Shown here in pieces: positions 26,972 through 36,054 of a stretch of DNA of 64,000 nt. Every line of letters begins with the position of its first letter. Positions within the stretch are counted from its first letter, which is position 1. The notes under the pieces are model-generated. The model was given only the letters and a program-made list of their open reading frames with translations, did not search any database and was not told the origin of the DNA. The translations under genes were made by a program, and so were the position numbers. This stretch comes from Desulforamulus aeronauticus DSM 10349 (GTDB lineage: Bacteria > Bacillota > Desulfotomaculia > Desulfotomaculales > Desulfotomaculaceae), in assembly GCF_900142375.1 (NCBI RefSeq), contig NZ_FRAR01000011.1, positions 62,001 through 126,000 of the forward strand. The letters run 5' to 3'.

Positions 26972-27856
26972 TTGCGAGAACTAACTTCACCCACCATGGT
27001 TAGGGAAATTATACGTACCCATGGCTTCCATGTGCGAAAATCCCTGGGCCAGAATTTTTTGCTGGATGCCAATATTATTGAAAGGATTGTTCAGCAAGCC
27101 AATCTAACCGAACAGGATTTAGTCTTTGAAATCGGCCCGGGTCTGGGAGTGTTAACCCGCCGGCTGGCCAAAGATGCCGGCAAGGTCATTGCGGTGGAAT
27201 TGGATAACCACCTGCTGCCCATTTTAGCAGAAACCTTGGCTGATTATCCCAACGCCGAAGTGGTGCACGGAGATGCTCTAAAAATGGACTTTGATCGGCT
27301 GGCTGAGGAACGGACAGAGGGTACGTTTGGGCCTCAGGGTAAAGGTTACAAATTGGTGGCCAATTTGCCTTACTATATTACCACCCCTATTTTAATGCAT
27401 CTAATCACCCAGGGTTTTCATCTGGATGTCTTGGTTGTCATGATGCAAAGGGAAGTGGCCGAACGTTTACAGGCTTTACCAGGCACTAAAGAATATGGCA
27501 GCTTGAGTATCGCGGTGCAGTACTACACCATACCAGAGATTGTATTGAAAGTACCCAAAACTGTTTTTTACCCCGCCCCGGATGTAGAGTCCGCTGTTAT
27601 TCGACTAACCCGGAGATCCGAGCCCCCGGTACAAGTTACCAGTGAAGAAGGATTTTTTCGGGTGGTTCGGGCGGCCTTTGGTCAGCGGCGTAAAACACTA
27701 CTCAATTCCCTTACCGGCTCTGGCCTGGCGAGTAAAGAAATCTGGCAAAAAGTTTTGGCCGAAGCAAATATAGATCCCGGCAGACGGGGAGAGACACTTT
27801 CCCTCGAAGAATTTGCCACCCTTGCCAATACTTTTATGCAAGCCAAGCTGCCATAG
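26972..27856 (+). CDS. rsmA: 16S rRNA (adenine(1518)-N(6)/adenine(1519)-N(6))-dimethyltransferase
   Basis: 294-residue KsgA/RsmA. SAM motif I FEIGPGLGVLTRRLA is at about residues 52-66, the AdoMet acidic residue in VIAVELDNHLL, and the catalytic NLPYYITTP motif at about 130. FGQRRKTLLNSL is at about 233. Starts at TTG 26972; AGGAAGGA is 12 bases upstream. Dimethylates two adenines in the 3' end of 16S rRNA. Same position as Bacillus ksgA. Confidence 0.95.
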   Translation: MRELTSPTMVREIIRTHGFHVRKSLGQNFLLDANIIERIVQQANLTEQDLVFEIGPGLGVLTRRLAKDAGKVIAVELDNHLLPILAETLADYPNAEVVHGDALKMDFDRLAEERTEGTFGPQGKGYKLVANLPYYITTPILMHLITQGFHLDVLVVMMQREVAERLQALPGTKEYGSLSIAVQYYTIPEIVLKVPKTVFYPAPDVESAVIRLTRRSEPPVQVTSEEGFFRVVRAAFGQRRKTLLNSLTGSGLASKEIWQKVLAEANIDPGRRGETLSLEEFATLANTFMQAKLP

Positions 27857-27928
27857 AGTGATCCAGTGAGGGCTAGTGACTTACCCTATTTCCAAGAGGA
27901 ATAACCCTTTGCACGCGGAGGCAGTTAA

Positions 27929-28399
27929 ATGGATTTTATTAGCCCTTCCCGAGGGAAAATGAGTTTTGAAGAGATGCTGGAAGACATCTTGGCTTATATC
28001 AAGGGGCTCCCCTGCTCCTCCTATCGGCTGGTTGTGGGTACAGATTCCCAAGTGCGCCGCGAGACTTGTTTTGTTACCGCGGTTATTGTTCATCGGTTGG
28101 GCAAAGGTGCCCGCTATTATTATCGTAAGGAAATACAAAGAAAAATTAAGAGTCTGCGGCAAAAAATATTTCTCGAAACAAGTCTCAGCCTGGAACTGGG
28201 GGATAAAATAACGACTTATTTTTCTCGGGGTGGCATAGCAGAGACCCAGGTGGAAATTCACATTGATGTGGGCCAGCAGGGGGAGACGAAAGAGCTAATT
28301 CGGGAAGTGGTGGGGATGGTTACTGGCAGTGGTTTTGAGGCTAAAATTAAGCCGGATTCCTTTGCTGCTTCCAGTGTGGCCGACCGCCATACCAAGTAA
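27929..28399 (+). CDS. RNase H-like YkuK/DUF458 family protein
   Basis: 156 residues with the DUF458 ribonuclease-H-like fold signature: VVGTDSQVRRETCFVTAVIV at about residues 35-54, then a basic helix and IHIDVG near 112. The aspartate of GTDSQ would be the first catalytic acid. GGAGG is seven bases before ATG 27929. Biochemical role unknown; the family is widespread in spore formers. Confidence 0.85.
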   Translation: MDFISPSRGKMSFEEMLEDILAYIKGLPCSSYRLVVGTDSQVRRETCFVTAVIVHRLGKGARYYYRKEIQRKIKSLRQKIFLETSLSLELGDKITTYFSRGGIAETQVEIHIDVGQQGETKELIREVVGMVTGSGFEAKIKPDSFAASSVADRHTK

Positions 28400-28491
28400 A
28401 ATTATTTTTCAGTAACACTCATCAAGAACTACCATATAGTGATAGTATAGGTGGGATGATCCAGTACCCGAAGTGTGCTGAACCCCCGCAA

Positions 28492-28517
28492 AAGCTCCGT
28501 CAAACCGGGGCTTTTTT
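28492..28517 (+). terminator. Intrinsic terminator after the YkuK-like gene
   Basis: AAGCTCCG pairs with CGGGGCTT, followed by TTTTT. Confidence 0.75.
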
Positions 28518-28604
28518 ATATTGGGGTAGCTCTTTTGGCAGACGATTCACAGAAATCCCCCCCTGCTTCATAAGATGAAGCAAATATGAAAGGGGGGTAA
28601 AATT

Positions 28605-29528
28605 GTGCCTAAAATACAGGTGGGTGACATTTGTGTCCGTAAATCCTACGGCCGGGATTTATTCTTTAAGGTCACCAGTATTTATAGTGGTGAAGACGGT
28701 AAGGAATATGCAGCCCTTAAAGGTTTGGATATACGATTATTTGCCAGTTCGTTAGTGGATGACCTGGAAAAAATTGATGTGAGGGAAGTGGCTCAGTACT
28801 GGACCACGACTTTGAAGAAAAATGCCGAGATTATGGATCGGGTTATGAGAAGACGTGTGGAAGAAAGACATCAAAGACTGAAAAGGTGTACCGATGGCTA
28901 CTGTATGTTGGGTCGTGGCGGGGGCGAGGAGGCAAAAGAAAAAACCAAGGATTCTGATGTTGAGGGTTTTGATGTGCCCGGTTCGGTACTTCACCTAGAT
29001 GGAGATAAAGATTATCTGGATCTCTGCATGACGACCTATCGTAATCTTAACATTCCTGCCTTTGGCTATGCCGTTGATGAGGAAGAACAACCTAAAAAGG
29101 TTAGAATGCTGCTGGAAAAACACTACCCAGATATTCTTGTACTAACCGGGCATGATGGTTTAGTCAAGGGCGCCAAGGACCTAAGCAACGTCAAGAATTA
29201 TCACAATACCATTTACTATATGGAAGCGGTGCGGGTGGCTCGCACTTTTGAAAAAAGCCGTGACGATCTGGTGATTTTTGCCGGTGCCTGCCAGTCCTGC
29301 TATGAAGCGATTCTAAGTGCCGGTGCTAACTTCGCCAGTTCTCCGAAAAGAGTATTAATCCATGCCTATGACCCAGTTTTTGTGGTAGAAAAAATTGCGT
29401 ATACATCCATCCACGATCCCATCGCCATCCGAGATATTATTTCCAGTACCATTACGGGGTTTGACGGTATCGGTGGTGTGGAAACCAGGGGTAAGCACCG
29501 ACTAGGCGTTCCTAGAACAGAATATTAG
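28605..29528 (+). CDS. yabG: Sporulation-specific protease YabG
   Basis: 307-residue YabG, a cysteine-type coat protease made in the mother cell. Characteristic parts are GDICVRKSYGRDLFFKVTSI at the N-terminus, SVLHLDGDKDYLDLC at about 125-140, VLTGHDG, and FAGACQSCYEAILSAGANFA at about 225-245. GTG 28605 follows GGGGGG. A sigma-K-like pair (CACA at 28548, 17 bases, CATAAGATG at 28569) lies between the preceding terminator and the gene, fitting the late mother-cell control of Bacillus yabG, but the match is weak. Confidence 0.93.
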   Translation: MPKIQVGDICVRKSYGRDLFFKVTSIYSGEDGKEYAALKGLDIRLFASSLVDDLEKIDVREVAQYWTTTLKKNAEIMDRVMRRRVEERHQRLKRCTDGYCMLGRGGGEEAKEKTKDSDVEGFDVPGSVLHLDGDKDYLDLCMTTYRNLNIPAFGYAVDEEEQPKKVRMLLEKHYPDILVLTGHDGLVKGAKDLSNVKNYHNTIYYMEAVRVARTFEKSRDDLVIFAGACQSCYEAILSAGANFASSPKRVLIHAYDPVFVVEKIAYTSIHDPIAIRDIISSTITGFDGIGGVETRGKHRLGVPRTEY

Positions 29529-29597
29529 CACGGTAGTGTCCCTTCCAAAAAATACAGCATATGATGGTCTAGGATTTTTTAGGGAGGGATTTCCTTT

Positions 29598-30605
29598 ATG
29601 GATAACTTATTGCGAACACTAGAGAAGGCCAAGTGGCGAATCCTTGGCAGAAAAAATGTGGTGGGTGTCGGTGTTGGCTACAAACAGGTTGCCCTGCAGC
29701 GGACTGAGCAACCGGCGATTATCGTTTTTGTTACTAAAAAAGAAGCTTCGGCTAACCTAACCCGGGAACACCTAGTGCCCTTTAAAATTAATGGTGTAGA
29801 AACCGATGTTGTTGAAATCGGAGAGGTTCGCATGCTGGAGGAGGCCCGAACCAAATTAGTTAGACCGGCCCAACCGGGCCTTAGCATTGGTCATTACAAA
29901 GTAAGTGCGGGAACCTTTGGGGCTGTGGTTAAAGATCGAGCTACTGGCGAGCCGCTCATTTTATCCAATAACCACATTTTGGCAAATGCCACCAGCGGCA
30001 AGGACGGTAGATCTGTCATTGGCGATCCCATTTTACAACCGGGAGAATATGACGGTGGTACTAAAAAAGATCGCGTTGCCACTCTGGTACGGTTCATTCC
30101 GATCCAAAAGGGAGAGGCACCGGCTACCTGTCCGGTAGCCAACACGGCCGCCCGTCTAGCCAATATGATAGTGCATACCATCCGCCCTAACTATGAACTA
30201 AGGTTCTTTAAAAGGGGGGGCGGCAGCAACGTGGTGGATTGTGCAGTGGCTCGCCCGGTGAGTCGAGATATTATTAGCGATGAAATTATTGGTGTCGGCA
30301 AGGTTCAGGGAAAAACGAAAGCTAGGCCTGGCATGACGGTATTTAAGAGTGGCCGCACCACGGGTTTTACCAAAGGTGTTGTTTCGGCTGTAGGAGCAAC
30401 TATGGAAGTAAAATTGGATGATGATAATTCCGCTTATTTTAGTGATCAAGTGGTTACCGATATGAAGTCCCAGGGCGGTGACAGTGGTTCTCTGGTACTC
30501 ACGGAAGGAAACCGTGCTGTTGGCTTACTCTTTGCTGGTTCCGATAAGGTAACAATTTTTAACCATATCCAAACAGTGCTGGACAAATTGGAGGTTGATT
30601 TATAA
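29598..30605 (+). CDS. Trypsin-like (S1-type) serine protease without signal peptide
   Basis: 335 residues. The chymotrypsin-fold catalytic triad can be read as His in LILSNNHILA (about 121), Asp in NVVDCAVARP (about 214) and Ser in QGGDSGSLVL (about 298). The N-terminus starts MDNLLRTLEKAKWRILGRKN with VVGVGVGYK and shows no export signal. GGAGG is ten bases before ATG. Position just after yabG suggests a spore-related protease, but this is only context. Confidence 0.82.
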   Translation: MDNLLRTLEKAKWRILGRKNVVGVGVGYKQVALQRTEQPAIIVFVTKKEASANLTREHLVPFKINGVETDVVEIGEVRMLEEARTKLVRPAQPGLSIGHYKVSAGTFGAVVKDRATGEPLILSNNHILANATSGKDGRSVIGDPILQPGEYDGGTKKDRVATLVRFIPIQKGEAPATCPVANTAARLANMIVHTIRPNYELRFFKRGGGSNVVDCAVARPVSRDIISDEIIGVGKVQGKTKARPGMTVFKSGRTTGFTKGVVSAVGATMEVKLDDDNSAYFSDQVVTDMKSQGGDSGSLVLTEGNRAVGLLFAGSDKVTIFNHIQTVLDKLEVDL

Positions 30606-30617
30606 AATGATAGTAGC

Positions 30618-30650
30618 AACCCTGAGATCTTTATCTCGGGGTTATTTTTT
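30618..30650 (+). terminator. Intrinsic terminator after the S1 protease
   Basis: AACCCTGAGAT-CTTT-ATCTCGGGGTT, followed by ATTTTTT. Confidence 0.88.
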
Positions 30651-30805
30651 ACCAATGACTGGTATAGCTAACGAAAACTAAGCATTAAACCATAAAATAC
30701 TATTATCACCTGAATCAGTTAAACATTTTAAAAAATAGCAAGGGTTACGGCTTTTGTCTAAAAACCCATTTTTTTGTATATTTAGGACAGGCTTACAAAA
30801 AGCCC

Positions 30806-31030
30806 AACATGCCGAGTCCCTAATGAGGGTACGGAGGAACCGATTTTGGGGGTGAATCCCCTTATACAACGATCGAGGGTGTTGAGGAGTTTTCAGTTCA
30901 ACCAAATACTTGGACTTGAAAGTAATGGTATAACCCTTGTTTTTCAGTGCTTAGGTTACAAGCACTGGTTTTCGTAAGGTAAGGGGTAGGGATTTCCTTG
31001 CCCGAACCCGACAGCTAACTCCGGAGGCAA
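30806..31030 (+). ncRNA. c-di-AMP riboswitch (ydaO/yuaA class)
   Basis: Class-defining blocks are present in order: GCCGAGTCCCTAATGAGGG and TACGGAGGAACCGATTTT (30810-30850), GGGGGTGAATCCCC, then GGGATTTCCTTGCCCGAAC and CCGACAGCTAACTCCGGAGGC near 30989-31028. It ends only about 15 bases before the ATG of the CAP-domain gene, leaving no room for a separate terminator. In known members c-di-AMP switches off cell-wall hydrolase and osmolyte genes. Bases 30651-30805 show nothing recognisable. Confidence 0.92.
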
Positions 31031-31043
31031 AAGGAGAGGAGAA

Positions 31044-32021
31044 ATGCAAATGCAAGTAAGACTTAAGAAAGCTTATGTGTTCCTGGCTACCCTGTTCCTA
31101 TTATCTGTAGTGGTTCCCTTTGCCGGTTCCCAGCCTGCCCTGGCTGCAGCAGGCGATGATCAAGAGATCGTGTCCTTGATCAATGCAGCCAGAAGCAAAG
31201 CCGGAATGGCGCCCTTGACCTATGATGCCAAATTATCTGTGCAGGCAGCCAACAATTTAGATGTTTACCAGCAAACTTGTAAAAGCCCCAGCAGTAGCAC
31301 CTTGCTACAGATTGCTAAAAACGGTGGCTATACTTCCATGGGTCAAGCCATCATAAGTGGTAATAATGCTACCACGATTGCCCAAAGTCAGATTAAGTAT
31401 TATGGCAGTCAAACGGTTTTAAACAGCAAATACAACACCATTGGTTTAGTGGTTGCAGAAACTTCTAAAGGAAAGACTTGTTTACAATTGCTGGGTACTA
31501 AGCCCCAAACTCAAAAGCCCACTCAACCCCAGCAACCACAAAAACCTCAGCAGCCAGAACAACCTAAACCAGAACAACCTAAACCAGAACAACCTAAACC
31601 GGAGCAGCCCAAACCAGAGCAACCTGCTTCCTTGAATGCTATGCAGCAGCAGGTGGTAGATTTAGTGAATGTTGAGCGAGCGAAAGCTGGTTTGAAACCC
31701 TTAGAGGCCAAACAAGACCTTACTTCTGTGGCGCAATTAAAGGCCGAGGATATGTATAATAGCAAATACTTTTCTCATACTTCTCCCAATTACGGTTCTC
31801 CCTTTGATATGATGCGTAAATATGGCATCAGTTATCGGGCTGCTGGTGAGAACATTGCCATGGGTCAGCGGACTGCGGCTCAGGTAGTGCAGGATTGGAT
31901 GAATAGTCCTGGTCATAGAGCCAATATTTTAAACACCAACTACACGGAGATTGGTGTGGGAGTTTATCAGAGTTACAATGGTAATGGGTATATTTGGGTG
32001 CAAGAATTTGCCCGTAGGTAA
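31044..32021 (+). CDS. Secreted double CAP (SCP/PR1) domain protein
   Basis: 325 residues. A signal peptide (about 1-34, cleavage after SQPALAA) is followed by a degenerate CAP-like module (about 38-150), a PEQPK repeat linker (about 153-193) and a complete C-terminal CAP domain (about 196-325). The latter has motifs VVDLVNVERAKAGLKPL, SKYFSHTSP, GENIAMGQRTA and MNSPGHRANILN. CAP proteins are often wall-associated. GGAGAGGAG precedes ATG 31044. Directly under the c-di-AMP riboswitch, which links it to wall or turgor homeostasis. Confidence 0.9.
   Translation: MQMQVRLKKAYVFLATLFLLSVVVPFAGSQPALAAAGDDQEIVSLINAARSKAGMAPLTYDAKLSVQAANNLDVYQQTCKSPSSSTLLQIAKNGGYTSMGQAIISGNNATTIAQSQIKYYGSQTVLNSKYNTIGLVVAETSKGKTCLQLLGTKPQTQKPTQPQQPQKPQQPEQPKPEQPKPEQPKPEQPKPEQPASLNAMQQQVVDLVNVERAKAGLKPLEAKQDLTSVAQLKAEDMYNSKYFSHTSPNYGSPFDMMRKYGISYRAAGENIAMGQRTAAQVVQDWMNSPGHRANILNTNYTEIGVGVYQSYNGNGYIWVQEFARR
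31555..31629 (+). repeat. Five 15-bp coding tandem repeats (PEQPK linker)
   Basis: Units of CAGAACAACCTAAAC and variants, in frame, encoding PEQPK repeats joining the two CAP modules. The first three units are almost identical, indicating recent slippage. Confidence 0.9.
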
Positions 32022-32074
32022 GAAATTTTGGACAAATTATAGTACTTGTACCAAGGCAATTTCCGAATAAAAGA

Positions 32075-32105
32075 AACAGGGGGAAAAATTTCCTCCTGTT
32101 TTTTT
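32075..32105 (+). terminator. Intrinsic terminator after the CAP gene
   Basis: AACAGGGGGAAA pairs with TTTCCTCCTGTT, followed by TTTTTT. Confidence 0.85.
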
Positions 32106-32199
32106 GCTTTTTCTTAAGGATTGACCACATTTTCAGCACATTTCTCCAGACAATCCAATATATATATTAAGGAGATATTTTGAAAGGAGGCAATGATCG

Positions 32200-33813
32200 A
32201 TGGCCATGAGAAAAAGGCCCAAGCCAAAATTTCGGCAGGATAACAGTTCTACCACAACCGCAGCCCTGGAAACTGAAACAATCAGAGTGCCACAGGTAGT
32301 CGGTGAAAATACAGAACAGACCATCGTACGCGGCATTATCTCTGTGCCCACAGCCAAACCAGAGCCTGAAGAAATTTTATCCATCGACTCCATCGTAAAA
32401 CTAAAGAAAATTAACGTTATTCCCAACAAAGTAATTTTTGAAGCAACCCTCCGCGTGGAAGTAATGTATAGTGCCTTTAAGAAAGACCAGTCCGTGCATA
32501 CCTTCCATGACAAACTTGATTTCACTGATTTCATTGAGGTGGAAGGTGCCCGCCCAGGGATGGATGTAGAGCTTGACTTTGTTGTGGAGGATGTGAGCCT
32601 GACCAGAAATCCCAGATGTGATTGGGATGTTGCTGCGGTTGTTCAGGTAACTGCCAGGGTTACCGAGGATCGTGAAGTAAACGCTCTCACGGAATGTCCT
32701 CAGGGATTCCAATGTGAAACTGAAAAATTAAACTTAAAGCAAGTGGTGGGCAGCGCTTCTAAGCAAGTCTTGGTTGATGAGGCCTTTGAACTGAGAAAAG
32801 AGTTCCCGGGTATTGAAAAATGCAGAAAGTGCATATGTGATGTAGAAATTAAGCACACCAAGCTCCTTAAGAACAAGGTCATCATTGAAGGTGAAGTGGA
32901 AATGGAGTGCGCCTATACCGCCTTGAAAGATGACCAATCTGTTCATACCTTTGACCACACCCTCAAATTTAATGATTTTGTGGAAGTCAGGGGCGCTGAA
33001 CAAGGTATGGAAGTGGACGTAGATGCCATCGTAGAGTCCTGTGAAGTAGATGTTGGACGCGATTGCAAGATGGAACCTACCATCGTAATCCAGTTAAAAG
33101 TAAGAGTGCTGGAAGAGCGTTCAGTAGAGGTCATTACCGATATTGAAGGTGCCGATGTTGAGACTGTCAACCTGCAAATTGAAGATCTGGTGGCTCAGGA
33201 ATGCAAGCAAGTTATAGTGAAGGATGCCAAGGAGCCGCCGTCCCAGAAACCGGACATTGACAAGGTTAAGGAAGTTATCGCTAGTGATGTTATCATCAAG
33301 GACATCGATGTCATCAAAGATAAGGTTTTGATGAAGGGTGAAATTGAATTTGAAATTCTCTATACCGCTATGAACAAGGACCAGTCGATGCATATGATTC
33401 ACCGGAAGGTGCCCTTTAAAACCTTTATTGATGTTCCCGGTGCCCGCCCGGATGACCATGCAGACATTGATGTAGAAGTTGAATGGGCTAACGCTAAGCT
33501 AAATGAACACTGCGAGCTAGTGATAGAAGCGGTCCTTAATGTTTGCGCTAGAGTTACCGAGTTGATGGAGCAGCCCGTTGTGGTGGGCTTTACTCCCAGA
33601 CCTACCACAGCACCGCCCACGACGGCTCCCGAAGCCTGTGTGCCGGGAACCATCTTTAATTATACGATCGTTAAGGGAGATACCCTAAGTAAATTGGCCC
33701 AACGTTATGGCACTACCGTGTCGGCCATTATGGCTATTAACCCAGAAATTCAAAACGCCAACCTGCTTACTGTGGGCCAGACCATCAAGATTCCTTGTGA
33801 AGCCAAGGGTTAA
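32200..33813 (+). CDS. sipL: SipL-like spore coat morphogenesis protein: three SPOCS (DUF3794) domains plus LysM
   Basis: 537 residues. Three SPOCS repeats are visible at about 30-165, 180-335 and 345-465, each with a signature such as YSAFKKDQSVHTFHDKLDF, YTALKDDQSVHTFDHTLKF and YTAMNKDQSMHMIHRKVPF. A TTAPPTTAP-rich linker follows, then a C-terminal LysM (YTIVKGDTLSKLAQRYGTTV ... LTVGQTIKIPC). This is the architecture of clostridial SipL, which binds SpoIVA and anchors the coat. GGAGG precedes ATG 32200. It is followed 29 bases later by a SPOCS plus jelly-roll gene, probably in the same operon. Confidence 0.85.
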   Translation: MAMRKRPKPKFRQDNSSTTTAALETETIRVPQVVGENTEQTIVRGIISVPTAKPEPEEILSIDSIVKLKKINVIPNKVIFEATLRVEVMYSAFKKDQSVHTFHDKLDFTDFIEVEGARPGMDVELDFVVEDVSLTRNPRCDWDVAAVVQVTARVTEDREVNALTECPQGFQCETEKLNLKQVVGSASKQVLVDEAFELRKEFPGIEKCRKCICDVEIKHTKLLKNKVIIEGEVEMECAYTALKDDQSVHTFDHTLKFNDFVEVRGAEQGMEVDVDAIVESCEVDVGRDCKMEPTIVIQLKVRVLEERSVEVITDIEGADVETVNLQIEDLVAQECKQVIVKDAKEPPSQKPDIDKVKEVIASDVIIKDIDVIKDKVLMKGEIEFEILYTAMNKDQSMHMIHRKVPFKTFIDVPGARPDDHADIDVEVEWANAKLNEHCELVIEAVLNVCARVTELMEQPVVVGFTPRPTTAPPTTAPEACVPGTIFNYTIVKGDTLSKLAQRYGTTVSAIMAINPEIQNANLLTVGQTIKIPCEAKG

Positions 33814-33842
33814 TTATAAATTATTTATAAGGAGGTACAACA

Positions 33843-34976
33843 ATGCCTAACGGTAACGAAAGCGTTGCATTACCATTTGGTGGATGTGTATTGGTTAAGT
33901 TGCCCATTGTAATTGCCGATATTGTAGATTCCATTACAGTGGATAACGTCACCTGCCTGGATGAACAGGCTAAGAAAGTGGATCATATCGATGTTAAAGT
34001 CGAGGACTTAGAAGCTGATCCTGTATGGAGCGGTCTGATCAGCCCTAGCAACCCGCATTATAGGCCGCCTTGCACCAGCACCAAGGCAACTTTCCATGCC
34101 TACGATCCTGAACCTTGTGGGGTCAGACAATTAAGAAGTGTTAATATTCACGGCAATATTCACAAGCAAATTTACTTTGTTAATCGTAATGATGAGGTAA
34201 GACACATGGGCGAAGATATTCCTTTCACTTGCAATATTAAGCCTGATCAAGATATCTTCGTCGAAAACTCGGGTAATGTGGACTTTGAGTTTAAAAATGT
34301 GGATATTGAAGTAAGTTTCCATTTGCCCCGGGCTACCCGGATTCAGCAGGTAGCTACCGTTAGCTTTACCCTGAAGATTACCGAAGATCAGCAAATCTTC
34401 ATTCAAACATGTATTCCAAACGGTGGCTTAATTGGCACCCAAGTATTATCCAACACAAGCTTTGAAACCTTTACCGGTTGCACTTTGAGTGAAGGTTGGG
34501 GTCAGTCTAACGCAGCAGCAGGGCAACCCGGTAGAAACGGTGGCTATTCCGTTGGTCTGGGTGGCCAATTGCAAAATCCTGGGGGTACGGGAACCCCTTG
34601 TAGCGTTAGTGCAGGAGAACAGGCATCTATTTTCCAAAGCATTCCTGCGGCAACCCTGCGCCCAGGTCTTGTTTATGAATTTTGCTTCTGGGTACGGGAT
34701 AACGTTAACGGCCAAATTGGTGTGATGGAAAATTATAACGTTGAAGCTAGGATTCGCTTCCTGGATGCAAGTGGTCAAACCATTAATTCTGTGAAAACAG
34801 AAAGACGTAGTGCTACTCAAATTACCAATGCCTGGTCTCAAGTTTGCTTTACTTCTAACCCTGTTCCCGAAGGAACTACCTCTGGAGTGGTAGAGATTGT
34901 ATTTATTCCTGAAACGGGGAATACCGCTTTTGTGCTAATCGATGATGCCACGTTAACTGTTAAAAGTGCCACGTAA
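33843..34976 (+). CDS. SPOCS-like plus jelly-roll protein, putative spore envelope protein (second paralog)
   Basis: 377 residues, no signal peptide. N-terminal SPOCS-like half (about 1-185: KQIYFVNRNDEVRHMGEDI, VDIEVSFHLPRATRIQQVA) nearly superimposes on that of the gene at 22527-23552. The C-terminal half (about 195-377) is a different jelly-roll-like region ending in TAFVLIDDATL. Lies directly after the SipL-like gene, which supports a coat or exosporium role. GGAGG is eight bases before ATG 33843. Confidence 0.78.
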   Translation: MPNGNESVALPFGGCVLVKLPIVIADIVDSITVDNVTCLDEQAKKVDHIDVKVEDLEADPVWSGLISPSNPHYRPPCTSTKATFHAYDPEPCGVRQLRSVNIHGNIHKQIYFVNRNDEVRHMGEDIPFTCNIKPDQDIFVENSGNVDFEFKNVDIEVSFHLPRATRIQQVATVSFTLKITEDQQIFIQTCIPNGGLIGTQVLSNTSFETFTGCTLSEGWGQSNAAAGQPGRNGGYSVGLGGQLQNPGGTGTPCSVSAGEQASIFQSIPAATLRPGLVYEFCFWVRDNVNGQIGVMENYNVEARIRFLDASGQTINSVKTERRSATQITNAWSQVCFTSNPVPEGTTSGVVEIVFIPETGNTAFVLIDDATLTVKSAT

Positions 34977-35000
34977 TAAATAATCCACCTTTATTTTACA

Positions 35001-35025
35001 AAGCCGTCCAAACTCTGGACGGCTT
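35001..35025 (+). terminator. Terminator after the SPOCS operon
   Basis: AAGCCGTCCA-AACTC-TGGACGGCTT, 10-bp stem, with only a weak T-rich tail. Confidence 0.7.
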
Positions 35026-35108
35026 CCCTATTTATACCGTTCAATCCAGGCTGCAGCTTCGGTCACTTATGGATTTACTTCACATATATTATAGTGGTAG
35101 CTTTTTTA

Positions 35109-35307
35109 GCCTATCGAAGGTAAAGTACTTTCCGATAGGCATAGGGTAAACCAAGCTTTCGCCCTGGGGTGGGGTTCTGCAAAAGCTTGGCGGAAGACAA
35201 GTTTTTCTAACACTTTCTGGAAGTATAAAAACTCTATTGAAGAAAGTATAAGAAAAGCTAAGGCTTCCGCCTGCATCAAGGACTTGGCGTCAGCCAAGTT
35301 TTTCTAA
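35109..35307 (+). repeat. Two tandem units of repeat family B
   Basis: Unit one (35109-35210) ends GACAAGTTTTTCTAA. Unit two (35216-35307) starts GGAAGTATAAAAACTCT, contains AAGAAAAGCTAAGGCTTCCGCC and ends GCCAAGTTTTTCTAA, 21 bases before TTG 35329. The 35026-35108 stretch has no gene. Confidence 0.7.
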
Positions 35308-35328
35308 AAATAAAAGGAGGGGAGCAAT

Positions 35329-36039
35329 TTGGAAGAACATCGGGAGGAAATGAGTCCTAGGGAACAAGCCGCATCACAACCGTCTAGTACGCCCTCTGAG
35401 ACTTTGTCCCAAGGGCTAGATGAGGCTATGTTCAAACTCTTATATTTCCAGGCTCAACAGGGTGCCGACCAAAACAGTACGATGATCATGTTAGCTTTAA
35501 TGAATCTGCTGGGTATTGTGAACTGCCTCAATAAAATGTTGCCAGAAAAACAAAAAGTACGGGGAACCGAGGATATGGCAACAAAGTTAGCCGATATGTT
35601 GGGGGGAGTATCTGGAACAGGGCCAGTTAACGACCAGGGGACGCCAACACCGAGCAGCCAGGGAGGAATCGACCCATCCATGATTGCAGCATTGGCCAGT
35701 ATGCTAAGACCACCAAACCGTAGCTCCGAAGCACCGCCAGAGAACAAATCGGGTCTAGACCCCGCTTTGATGACCGCCCTTAGTATGATGGGTAATGCTG
35801 GTGGTGGTGGTGCCAATCCCGCAGCACTAATGGCCATGTTGGCCAACCTGCTAGGGCCTAAGCGATCGCCCGAAAACCAGCGGCACCGAGAAACTCCAGG
35901 GAAAGAAGAAAAGACCGTGGCTCCACCGGAGGAGAAAAGTAAACAAACGCGAGAAAGTTCTAAAAAGGAAGCTGCCCCAGGCCCACGCGGGATGTTAAAA
36001 TGGGATTCCCGCTTTGGCTCACCAACATCGTCGTTTTAA
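35329..36039 (+). CDS. Unknown protein with low-complexity Gly/Pro/Met-rich regions
   Basis: 236 residues from TTG 35329 after AAAGGAGGGG. A helical segment at about 33-67 (MFKLLYFQAQQGADQNSTMI, LMNLLGIVNCLNKML) is followed by GIDPSMIAALASMLRPP and LDPALMTALSMMG repeats with similar spacing, then a charged C-terminus. No family recognised. It leads a gene set with two YbaB paralogs, apparently co-transcribed (15-base gap to the next gene). Confidence 0.75.
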   Translation: MEEHREEMSPREQAASQPSSTPSETLSQGLDEAMFKLLYFQAQQGADQNSTMIMLALMNLLGIVNCLNKMLPEKQKVRGTEDMATKLADMLGGVSGTGPVNDQGTPTPSSQGGIDPSMIAALASMLRPPNRSSEAPPENKSGLDPALMTALSMMGNAGGGGANPAALMAMLANLLGPKRSPENQRHRETPGKEEKTVAPPEEKSKQTRESSKKEAAPGPRGMLKWDSRFGSPTSSF

Positions 36040-36054
36040 GGAGGGTGACTCACT

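Noticed and set aside
31555-31629. Direct repeats suggestive of a CRISPR or satellite array
   Set aside because: The 15-bp units are in frame, encode PEQPK linker repeats within the CAP protein and have no spacers.
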